From Pseudomonadota bacterium (lineage in GTDB: Bacteria; Pseudomonadota; Alphaproteobacteria; Micropepsales; Micropepsaceae): a DNA stretch of 64,000 bases. The DNA is taken from contig JAFEEQ010000004.1 in assembly GCA_018241025.1 (NCBI GenBank), positions 409,839 through 473,838 of the forward strand. Reading direction: 5' to 3'. Positions 52,119-60,227 of this stretch are shown here, piece by piece. Under the pieces are notes generated by a model, which was not told the DNA's origin, made no database searches, and saw only the letters and a program-made list of their open reading frames with translations. A program made the translations under genes and the position numbers. Each line of letters opens with the position of its first letter. Positions within the stretch are counted from its first letter, which is position 1.

Positions 52119-54063
52119 GCGCGCCTCCAGCGGTCTCACCGAGGCGCGCGCGCGGCCATAGCCAGACGAGGATGGACGCGCCAATCCCCAGAAGTGAAAG
52201 CGCGACAAGCCACCAGGCCAGAAGCAACAGCCCCACAAACAGCGCCGTCGCAGCGAGCGCCAGGCAAAGCGGGGAGAGCGAGTCGCCCGGCATCTTCAGG
52301 ATGACATTCGGTTCGGCATCGACAGGCGTAGTGCCTATGGCTTCGCGGCCGTGATCGAGAACCAGTCCGGCGCGGGTATGGCTCGTTTCGCCTTCGGTGC
52401 CGAGCCGATCTTCCCAAAGCGGATGGGCACCTCCGACCGTCGGAATGACGACGAAATTGTATGGCGGCGGCGGCGAGGATGTCGCCCATTCGAGCGTTGG
52501 CGCATCCCAGGGGTTGGCGCCTGCAAATCTTCCGGCCTTGACGCTGCGCACCACGTTCGCGATCAGCAGAAGAACGCCGAACGCAAACACGAATGAGCCG
52601 GCGGTGATCGTGAGATTGACCCAGTCCCAGCCCATGCCGTCGGCATAGGTGTAGATGCGGCGCGGCATGCCGAGCAAACCCGCGATATGCATCGGGAAGA
52701 AGCCGATGTTGAACCCGGCGAACATGAGCCAGAAATTCCATCGTCCCAGACGCTCGTCGAGCATTCGTCCGGTGAACTTCGGGAACCAGAAGTAGATGGC
52801 ACCGGCGACCGGAAAGACGTTGATGCCGATGAGCACATAGTGGATATGCGCGACGACGAAATAGGTGTCGGTCAATTGCCAGTCGACCGGCAGCGAACCG
52901 GTCATGAAACCGGACACGCCGCCGATGGTGAACAGCAGGATGAAGCTCGCGAAGAACAGGAAGGCGGTGGTGAAGACCGGCCGCCCGGTCCAGATGGTGG
53001 CGAGCCATGCGAACACGCCGACCGCACTGGGCAGCGCAATGATGATCGATGCTGCGCTGAAGAACGACAGTGAGATGGTCGGAAGCCCGGTCGCGAACAT
53101 GTGGTGCACCCACACGCCGAATCCGAGCACCATGGTGGCGACCGTGGCCAGCGCCACCGCGGGTGCGCCCACCAGCGGGCGACGGCAGAACACCGGCAGC
53201 CCGTCCGACACCATGCCCATCGCCGGCAGTACGATCGCGTAGACCCAGGGATGGCCGAACATCCAGAACAGGTGCTGCCAGAGCAATGCCTGTCCGCCGG
53301 CCGCCGTATCGAAGAAATGGGTCCCAAGGTTGCGGTCCATCCAGAGCAGGAAGAACGCCAGGCTGACCGCCGGAATGGCGAAGACATTGGCGGCGGATGC
53401 CGTGAGCGTGCCCCAGATCAGGATCGGAACGCGGTTGATGGTCATTCCCGGCGCGCGCATGCGCAGGAAGGTGACGATGAAGTTGATCGCGCCGACCGTC
53501 GTCGAGATGCCCAGCAGGATCATCCCGAGCGCATAGAAGTCGATATTGGGTCCGCCGTTAAAGGCCCGGGCAGCAAGGGGGACATAATTAAACCACCCGT
53601 CGTTCGGCCCGAAGCCGATGGCGAAGGCCGCATAAAGGAAGACCCCGGCGCAGAGATAAATCCAGTAGGAGAGCGCGTTCAGCCGAGGCAGCGCCATGTC
53701 CCGCGCGCCCAGAAGCAGCGGCCACAGATAGTTCGAGAATCCCGAGAGCACCGGGCCGGCATAGAGAAAGATCATCGTCATGCCGTGGACGGTGAAGAGC
53801 TGGTCGTATTGCTCCGGCGTCAGAAGATGCTCATTGGGCCCGGCGAGCTGGAGCCGGAATATAAGCGCCTCGACGCCGCCCGCGATCAGGAAGGCAAAGG
53901 CCGTGACGATGTAGCGTAGGCCGATCTCTTTGTGGTCGACTGTCGATAGCCAGCCCCGGACACCGGGGCCGGTCTCCCACAGCCGTTGCATCTCCTGTGC
54001 GAGGCCGCGGCGCTCCGCCTCGGCGACGTCCGGCATGCGCTCATAGTCTGTGATCGAGCTCAT
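52111..54063 (-). CDS. ctaD: Haem-copper (caa3-type) cytochrome c oxidase subunit I
   Basis: 650 residues with 12 core helices plus an extra hydrophobic pair at the C terminus (about 590-635). Metal ligands are seen: His93 (TVHGMTM), His271 with cross-link Tyr275 (HPWVY), His320-His321 (VHHMFATG) and VAHIHYVL. Asp122 of the D-channel entry is kept. Two residues of canonical A1 oxidases are missing: Glu in HPEVY is Trp273, and the K-channel Lys in PTGIKVF is Gly349. The start at 54063 is 6 bp after the subunit II stop. Confidence 0.93.
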   Translation of the reverse strand: MSSITDYERMPDVAEAERRGLAQEMQRLWETGPGVRGWLSTVDHKEIGLRYIVTAFAFLIAGGVEALIFRLQLAGPNEHLLTPEQYDQLFTVHGMTMIFLYAGPVLSGFSNYLWPLLLGARDMALPRLNALSYWIYLCAGVFLYAAFAIGFGPNDGWFNYVPLAARAFNGGPNIDFYALGMILLGISTTVGAINFIVTFLRMRAPGMTINRVPILIWGTLTASAANVFAIPAVSLAFFLLWMDRNLGTHFFDTAAGGQALLWQHLFWMFGHPWVYAIVLPAMGMVSDGLPVFCRRPLVGAPAVALATVATMVLGFGVWVHHMFATGLPTISLSFFSAASIIIALPSAVGVFAWLATIWTGRPVFTTAFLFFASFILLFTIGGVSGFMTGSLPVDWQLTDTYFVVAHIHYVLIGINVFPVAGAIYFWFPKFTGRMLDERLGRWNFWLMFAGFNIGFFPMHIAGLLGMPRRIYTYADGMGWDWVNLTITAGSFVFAFGVLLLIANVVRSVKAGRFAGANPWDAPTLEWATSSPPPPYNFVVIPTVGGAHPLWEDRLGTEGETSHTRAGLVLDHGREAIGTTPVDAEPNVILKMPGDSLSPLCLALAATALFVGLLLLAWWLVALSLLGIGASILVWLWPRARLGETAGGAHV

Positions 54064-54069
54064 CGGTAC

Positions 54070-55104
54070 CTAGCGCAACGTTTCGAGATAGCCGTCGATG
54101 ACGGCCAGCTCGTGCGGTGTCAGTTCGGGTGCCGGCATTAGAGACCCGGGCTTGATGGCTTGCGGATCGTCGATCCAGTGCAGGCGGTTCCGTTCGGTAT
54201 TGGCCAGAAGACCTGCGGCGATCGTCTTGCGCTGCATCAGATGGCTGAGGTCCGGCCCCAGCACGCCCGAAGCAGCCGTGCCGCGCACCGCATGACAGCT
54301 ACCGCAGCGCATGTCGAAGCTCTGCATCGCCGACGCGTCGGGCGGTGGTGCAGGCGATTGCAACTGATGATCCCACCAGGTCCTGAACGCCGCCGGCGAC
54401 TGCGCAACGACGATCAGCCCCATTCTCGCATGTTCGATCCCGCAATATTCGGCGCATTGCCCGCGGTAAGTTCCGGCATCGCGTGCCTCCAGCCACAGCT
54501 CATTGGTCTGCCCGGGGATGAGGTCGGTCTTGCCCGACAATGCCGGCACCCAGAAGGAATGGATGACGTCTCCGCTCGCGAGTTTGAACCGCACTGGCAC
54601 GCCGGTCGGGATGTGAATCTCGTTTGCCGTGGTGAAGATGCGCGACGGGTCGTCACTCAGATAGCGGACGTGCCACCACCATTGGTGGCCCGTGACCTCG
54701 ATCGTGAAGGGTGCTCCCTCGGCCGGCTCGGCAAGACCGGCAAGTACATCGACTGTCCAGACCACCGTCGCCAGCAGCGCCAGACCAGAAACGCCGACAC
54801 CGATCCAGAGCCAGCTCAATCCGCCTTCGCGCGGACCGACGGCGAGACGCATGCCGGGTTGCGGCTCAGCAAGACCAGGCCGCCGCCAGATCGACACCGT
54901 CAGAAGCACGCCGATTGCGGCCATGACGACAACCGAAATTCCCATCACCCCCCAGGTGAGATGAAGAACGGCATCGGCTCGATCGCTATGGCTCGTGAGA
55001 TAGTTGAGTGGAGCATCGGCGCGAGCGGGCGATGCAAACATCAGGGTTGCGAGTAGAGCGGAAAGCCATGCAACCTTTACCGATGAGTTCGCATCTTGCC
55101 GCAT
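54070..55104 (-). CDS. ctaC: Cytochrome c oxidase subunit II with fused cytochrome c domain
   Basis: 344 residues. A signal peptide (about 1-29), two membrane helices (about 45-70 and 98-120), then the CuA domain with VTGHQWWWHVRY, HSFWVPALSGKTDLIPG and the CuA ligands in GQCAEYCGIEHARM. A C-terminal cytochrome c domain has the haem site CGSCH and a Met ligand in SLMPAPELT. This fusion defines a caa3-type oxidase. It is the first gene of the oxidase set, 72 bp after the MgtC-like gene. Confidence 0.93.
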   Translation of the reverse strand: MRQDANSSVKVAWLSALLATLMFASPARADAPLNYLTSHSDRADAVLHLTWGVMGISVVVMAAIGVLLTVSIWRRPGLAEPQPGMRLAVGPREGGLSWLWIGVGVSGLALLATVVWTVDVLAGLAEPAEGAPFTIEVTGHQWWWHVRYLSDDPSRIFTTANEIHIPTGVPVRFKLASGDVIHSFWVPALSGKTDLIPGQTNELWLEARDAGTYRGQCAEYCGIEHARMGLIVVAQSPAAFRTWWDHQLQSPAPPPDASAMQSFDMRCGSCHAVRGTAASGVLGPDLSHLMQRKTIAAGLLANTERNRLHWIDDPQAIKPGSLMPAPELTPHELAVIDGYLETLR

Positions 55105-55176
55105 TGCCCGCTCGAAACGGCGACCTTGTACGAACGCGCGAGGCGGAAAAGTGATCCGAAGCCTTATTTGAATTTG

Positions 55177-55887
55177 TCAGTCTTCGACGGCGCCCGCGAT
55201 CTTTGGCACCCATCGGACGCGCAGCACGCCATTTGTTTTTGTCAGAAATTCCACGATTTCGGGCGGCTGAATCGGAGCGGAGCGGTCGTACCATGTAACC
55301 GTGAAGCGCAGAACCCTGTGCTCAGCCGCATCCACGGCGAGCGCATCAAGGTGCAGTCCCGTGCGTCGGACCATCGCCATCAGGCTTTCGAGCGGCGGTC
55401 CGTCCTCCGTCAAATCCAGGATCAGTTGCCCGCGATGTTCGCGCTTCAGCACCTGTTCCAGTCTCTTGAGCAGCGAAAGAACGGCGAAGGCGATCGCCGT
55501 GATGACGCCGCCCAGAAGGAAATAGCCGGCGCCGAGAATCAGCCCCACCACCGACATCAGCCAGATCGTCGCGGCCGTTGTCACGCCGGTGACCAGGCGT
55601 CCGCGCCGAACGATTGCGCCGGCTCCAATGAATCCGATTCCCGAGAGGATGCCGAGCGGAAAGCGCAACACATCCATTACGGCGAAGGATTGCGGCGTCT
55701 TGCCCCCGACGGATAGCAGAAGTTCGCCCTCGACCATCGCACCGGCGGCGGCAACACACATCAGGATGGTGGTGCGCAATCCGGCCACGCGGCCGCGCAC
55801 ACCGCGATCGTAGCCGACGATAGCTCCGGCAAGAACGGCAGCGCCGATCCTCAGAGCGATATCTTGCCAAGTCAGCTGCACGGCCAT
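55177..55887 (-). CDS. MgtC/SapB-family membrane protein
   Basis: 236 residues: about five membrane helices (1-140) followed by a soluble ACT-like C-terminal domain (about 155-230). The blocks GAIVGYDRGVRGRVAGLRTTILMCVAA, GIGFIGAGAIVRRG and VTGVTTAATIWLM are standard. MgtC proteins in pathogens modulate the F-type ATPase and magnesium or phosphate balance; here the context is respiratory. It follows the triheme cytochrome gene by 9 bp. Confidence 0.88.
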   Translation of the reverse strand: MAVQLTWQDIALRIGAAVLAGAIVGYDRGVRGRVAGLRTTILMCVAAAGAMVEGELLLSVGGKTPQSFAVMDVLRFPLGILSGIGFIGAGAIVRRGRLVTGVTTAATIWLMSVVGLILGAGYFLLGGVITAIAFAVLSLLKRLEQVLKREHRGQLILDLTEDGPPLESLMAMVRRTGLHLDALAVDAAEHRVLRFTVTWYDRSAPIQPPEIVEFLTKTNGVLRVRWVPKIAGAVED

Positions 55888-55896
55888 GTTCTGCTG

Positions 55897-57111
55897 CTAG
55901 TTCAGGGCGCGAAGTTGGGTGCGCACCGATCCCGCCTGTTTGGGCGTGACATCACCCGCCGAATTTCCCCAGGAATTGCGGACAAATGTTGCGACGGCGG
56001 CGAGGTCGGCATTCGACAGTGTTGGGAAAGCGGGCATGGAATAGCCGACGTTCTCGCCAGGAACTGCAATCGACGACGCGCCTTGCAGGATCACTCGCAG
56101 AAGCGTCGCCGGATCGCGCTGCACGACGACAGAGTTGTTCTTCAACGCCGGATAGTCGGCGGTGTCTGCCGCGTGACAGACCGAACAGCGTTCGACGAAG
56201 ACGGTTCGGCCTGTCGCCATCGACTTGGCATCCGGCTTGGCGATCTGCGGCGATCGACCGGCCGGCAGGCTCTTCAGATAGGTGGCGATCGCGGCGCGAT
56301 CTGCGTCGCTCATGCGGCTCGTCGACTCGCGAACGACGTCCTTCATGGCGCCAACGACGCGGCCGAAGCGATTCGATCCGGTCTTGAGATACGTCTCGAT
56401 GTCTGCGGCCGTCCATGGCCCCAGACCGTTTGGCTGGGCGCCGGTGAGATCGGGGGCATACCAGCCATCGACCGTCTCGCCCCGCAGGTAGCCGCCGGGT
56501 TTGTCGGAGAAGAAGAATGCCTTTGCCGTGTGGCATCCGCCGCAATGGCCGGGCACATCGACCAGCCACTTGCCCCTGTTCCATGCCGCCGAATGCGCCG
56601 GGTCTGCATGGAAAGGCGATTTGTCGAGGAACAGCCAGTCCCAGATCGTCATGCCGAGGCGAATATTCGTCGGAAAGATCAGCTTGTTCGGTGGCGGCCG
56701 ATAGCGGACGGGCTTGATCGTCCGCAGATAGGCATAGAGCGCATCGCTGTCTGCGCGCGGCAACGCCGTGAAATACGCATAAGGAAAGGCGGGGTAGAGG
56801 CGATGGCCGTCAGCGGCGATGCCGTCATGAAGCGCGCGATAGAACTGATCCTTCGTCCAGCTTCCAATGCCGGTCACACGATCCGGCGTTATGTTGGTCG
56901 AGTATACCGTGCCGAAATAGGCATGCAGTGGATATCCGCCGGCGAAAGTTTGGCCGCTGCTCCCGGGCCGGGTATGGCAGATTGCACAGTCGCCAAGGGT
57001 GGCCAGATAGCGCCCATACGCGATGCCATCCTGTTTGTTCCCGGCATTTGCCGCAGTGCAGATCAAAAGCCCAAACAGCAGAACGAGAAGGCTTGGCAGC
57101 GCTTTCGACAT
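55897..57111 (-). CDS. Triheme cytochrome c, alcohol-dehydrogenase subunit type
   Basis: 404 residues with a signal peptide (about 1-23). Three haem sites: CAICH, CGGCH and CSVCH, at roughly residues 42, 190 and 310. The layout (ATLGDCAICHTRPG, FAGGYPL, STNITPD) matches the cytochrome subunit of membrane-bound alcohol or aldehyde dehydrogenases (AdhB/GA2DH type). It could take electrons from a periplasmic dehydrogenase to the quinone pool or the caa3 oxidase. ATG 57111 starts the signal peptide; the open frame upstream is not similar to this family. First gene of the long minus-strand run. Confidence 0.88.
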   Translation of the reverse strand: MSKALPSLLVLLFGLLICTAANAGNKQDGIAYGRYLATLGDCAICHTRPGSSGQTFAGGYPLHAYFGTVYSTNITPDRVTGIGSWTKDQFYRALHDGIAADGHRLYPAFPYAYFTALPRADSDALYAYLRTIKPVRYRPPPNKLIFPTNIRLGMTIWDWLFLDKSPFHADPAHSAAWNRGKWLVDVPGHCGGCHTAKAFFFSDKPGGYLRGETVDGWYAPDLTGAQPNGLGPWTAADIETYLKTGSNRFGRVVGAMKDVVRESTSRMSDADRAAIATYLKSLPAGRSPQIAKPDAKSMATGRTVFVERCSVCHAADTADYPALKNNSVVVQRDPATLLRVILQGASSIAVPGENVGYSMPAFPTLSNADLAAVATFVRNSWGNSAGDVTPKQAGSVRTQLRALN

Positions 57112-57369
57112 GGAACGCCAACGCTCTGGGGCAAGGCGAGTTCCGCCGCGTTGTGAAACGCGAGCTCGCCATTCAAACCATACCGGTCGGGTCTCACTCG
57201 AAGCTTCACATGGACGCTCGAGGGTCGGGCCAAAGGCGTTGATTTCAAGCCGAAAAGATGACGCACGATCCATGTTCCGCCACGGGGCTGTCCGGCCGGA
57301 ACCAACCTGAATAAGAGCAGTTATCAAGAGAGCCGAGGCGGATAAGGCTGCCGCAAAAGGAAAAACAAT

Positions 57370-59127
57370 ATGGCTTCGACGACGGCGGGTGACATTCTCG
57401 TTGGCACTTTGATCGATTGGGGCGTCGATACGATATTCGGCATCCCCGGCGACGGCATCAACGGTCTCATCGAGTCGCTGCGCCATCGTAAAGATGAGAT
57501 CCGCTTCATTCAGGTTCGTCACGAAGAGGCGGCCGCATTTGCTGCCTGCGCCTATGCGAAGTGGACCGGAAAACTCGGCGTCTGCATCGCGACCTCGGGA
57601 CCGGGCGGCATTCATCTGCTCAACGGGCTTTACGATGCGAAGCTCGATCAGGTTCCGGTGCTCGCCATCACCGGTCTGCAATTCCACGATCTCCTTCATA
57701 CCTACACGCAACAGGACGTCGAGCTGGACAAGCTCTACATGGACGTTGCCGTCTATAACGCGCGCGTCATGGGCGCAGCGCACACCGAAAATGTCGTCGC
57801 GCTGGCCTGCCGCGCCGCGCTTGCATATCGCGGCGTTGCGCATGTCACCATGCCGGTCGACGTGCAGGACCAGGTGGTTTCGAACGACCCGCGAACACGG
57901 CGCAATCTCGCCCATCACGTCTCCGATATCATGGGGCGGCAGCATTCGCTGCCCGCGGCGGAGAAACTGCAGCTAGCTGCGGAAATCCTGAACGGCGCGA
58001 AGAAGCCGGTCATCCTCGCAGGGCAGGGCGCACTTGGCGCCGGCCGCCAGTTGAGCGCCGCGGCGGAACGGCTGGGTGCCCCCGTCGTGAAAGCATTGCT
58101 CGGCAAGGGCGCGCTGCCGGACGACAGCCCTTATGCGACGGGCGGAATAGGCCTGCTCGGCACGCGACCATCGCAGCTCGCGATGGAAGAATGCGACGCG
58201 CTTCTCATTGTCGGCAGCTCGTTCCCCTATATCGAATTCTATCCCAAACCCGGCAATGCGCGTGTCATTCAGGTCGATCATGATCCCAAGCGTATCGGCC
58301 TGCGTGCGCCGGTCGAATGTCCATTGGTCGGGGACGCTGCAGCGGTTCTCGATGCTCTGCTGCCGGCGCTGGATATGCACGAAGACCGCACCTTCCTGGA
58401 AAAGGCGCAGAAGGGCGTCAAGGCCTGGAACGCCCTGCTGGAGGAGCGCGGCACGCGCGAGGATGTACCTATGAAACCCCAGGTCGTCGCGCGCGAACTG
58501 AACAAGCTGTTGGATAACGATGCGATTATCGCCACAGATTCCGGCACGATCACGACATGGGCGGCGCGCTATCTGAAGATCCGCGGCGATATGAAGTTTT
58601 CCTGTTCGGGCAACCTTGCCACCATGGCCTGCGCGCTGCCCTACGCGATCGCCGCGGCAGTCGCTTATCCGGAACGGCAGGTCGTTTGCTTCGTCGGCGA
58701 TGGCGGCCTCACCATGCTGATGGGCGAGATGGCGACGCTGATCAAATACGATCTCAATGTGAAGATCGTGGTGATCAAGAACAACGTGCTCGGCCAGATC
58801 AAATGGGAGCAGATGGTGTTCCTCGGCCATCCCGAATATGTCTGCGAACTGCAGCCGATAGACTTCGCGGCCGTCGCACAGGGCTTCGGTTTGGCATCGT
58901 TCCGCATCGACGATCCGAAAAAATGCGCAACGACGCTGCGCGCGGCGCTTGCCGCGCCCGGTCCTGTGCTGATCGAGGCGACGGTCGATCCCAACGAGCC
59001 GCCCCTGCCGCCCCGAATCGAGGCCAAGCAAGCGCTGCACTTCGCCGAAGCGCTCGCACAAGGCACGCCGAAGGGCGGGAAGATCGCGCTCACGGTGCTT
59101 TCCGACAAAGTCCGTGAGTTGATTTGA
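57370..59127 (+). CDS. Thiamine-diphosphate enzyme, pyruvate oxidase (PoxB)-like
   Basis: 585 residues of the acetolactate synthase/pyruvate oxidase superfamily. The catalytic Glu is in VRHEEAAAFAACAYAK, the FAD/central domain spans about 200-340, and the ThDP site reads GDGGLTMLMGEMATLIK...NN near residues 440-470. The closest type by eye is pyruvate dehydrogenase (quinone), giving acetate and CO2, but related decarboxylases cannot be excluded. It lacks the usual long membrane-binding tail, though a short amphipathic end is present. A good AAAAGG site precedes ATG 57370. It overlaps the next gene by 4 bp. Confidence 0.82.
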   Translation: MASTTAGDILVGTLIDWGVDTIFGIPGDGINGLIESLRHRKDEIRFIQVRHEEAAAFAACAYAKWTGKLGVCIATSGPGGIHLLNGLYDAKLDQVPVLAITGLQFHDLLHTYTQQDVELDKLYMDVAVYNARVMGAAHTENVVALACRAALAYRGVAHVTMPVDVQDQVVSNDPRTRRNLAHHVSDIMGRQHSLPAAEKLQLAAEILNGAKKPVILAGQGALGAGRQLSAAAERLGAPVVKALLGKGALPDDSPYATGGIGLLGTRPSQLAMEECDALLIVGSSFPYIEFYPKPGNARVIQVDHDPKRIGLRAPVECPLVGDAAAVLDALLPALDMHEDRTFLEKAQKGVKAWNALLEERGTREDVPMKPQVVARELNKLLDNDAIIATDSGTITTWAARYLKIRGDMKFSCSGNLATMACALPYAIAAAVAYPERQVVCFVGDGGLTMLMGEMATLIKYDLNVKIVVIKNNVLGQIKWEQMVFLGHPEYVCELQPIDFAAVAQGFGLASFRIDDPKKCATTLRAALAAPGPVLIEATVDPNEPPLPPRIEAKQALHFAEALAQGTPKGGKIALTVLSDKVRELI

Positions 59128-60227
59128 CGGTGACCCGGCGCGTGGACATGCCGGTCACGCGCGTTGCCGCGAAGGCCTACACCATTCCGACGGACGCCCC
59201 GGAATCCGACGGCACCATCGCTTGGAAGTCGACGACGATGGTTACGGCCGAGATCGAGGCCGGTGGCGCTACCGGCTTCGGCTACACCTATTGCGACGCG
59301 GCAGCGCGCACTTTGATCGCCGATGTCCTGACCGAGGCGCTTCATGGAAAAGACGCTGGCGCGGTCGAAGCGCGTTGGCACGACATGAACGCGGCGGTGC
59401 GCAATATCGGCCGCCCCGGCGTCGCATCTTGCGCTATCTCCGCACTGGATACCGCCCTGTGGGACCTCAAAGCCAAGCAGCTCGGCGTGGCATTGGCGGA
59501 CCTGTTCGGCCGCGCGCGGGACAGCGTCGCGGTTTACGGCAGCGGCGGCTTCACCTCATACGATGATGACCGGTTGCGTGACCAACTCGGTGGCTGGGCG
59601 TCCGAAGGATGCCGCTGGGTGAAAATGAAGATCGGCCGAACGCCGGATCGCGATCTTGCCCGCGTGTCGATTGCGAAACGTTCGATCGGCGAAGCCGGGC
59701 TCTTCGTAGACGCAAACGGCGCGTATACACGCAAGCAGGCGCTCGGCTTCGCCGAAGCCTTTGCCGAACAGGGCGTGTCGTGGTTCGAGGAGCCTGTCCC
59801 CAGCGACGATCTCCAAGGCTTGCGCCTGCTTCGCGACCGTGCCCCCGGCGGTATGGCGATCACGGCCGGCGAGTACGGCTATACGCCAGGATACTTCCGT
59901 GCGATGCTCGATGCGGGCGCCGTCGACATCCTGCAGGCGGATGCCACCCGCTGCGGTGGCTTCACGGGGTTCCTTCGCGTCGCTGCGCTTTGCGATGCGT
60001 TTCAGCTTCCGTTGTCTTCGCATTGTGCGCCCGCGCTCCACCTTTCCGTCGCGGCCGCCGCGCCGCGCCTTGTGCACATGGAATGGTTCCACGACCACGT
60101 TCGCATCGAACGCTTGTTTCTCGACGGTGCTCCGCAACTCAATGACGGCAGCCTAAAGTCGGATCTCTCACGGCCGGGCCATGGGCTCGCATTGCGCGAA
60201 GCCGACGCACGAAAGTACGAGGTCTAG
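59124..60227 (+). CDS. Enolase-superfamily (mandelate racemase/muconate lactonising) enzyme
   Basis: 367 residues from TTG 59124 (overlapping the previous stop), or 359 from ATG 59148. Catalytic pattern: KMKIG with the base Lys, metal ligands in VDANGAY, FEEPV and AGEYG, and His in SSHCAPALH. The missing classic His-Asp dyad spacing does not let me pick a substrate; sugar-acid dehydratase or racemase are both possible. It sits between a ThDP enzyme and an FAD/Fe-S dehydrogenase, so a sugar-acid or hydroxy-acid route is plausible. Confidence 0.8.
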   Translation: MTVTRRVDMPVTRVAAKAYTIPTDAPESDGTIAWKSTTMVTAEIEAGGATGFGYTYCDAAARTLIADVLTEALHGKDAGAVEARWHDMNAAVRNIGRPGVASCAISALDTALWDLKAKQLGVALADLFGRARDSVAVYGSGGFTSYDDDRLRDQLGGWASEGCRWVKMKIGRTPDRDLARVSIAKRSIGEAGLFVDANGAYTRKQALGFAEAFAEQGVSWFEEPVPSDDLQGLRLLRDRAPGGMAITAGEYGYTPGYFRAMLDAGAVDILQADATRCGGFTGFLRVAALCDAFQLPLSSHCAPALHLSVAAAAPRLVHMEWFHDHVRIERLFLDGAPQLNDGSLKSDLSRPGHGLALREADARKYEV

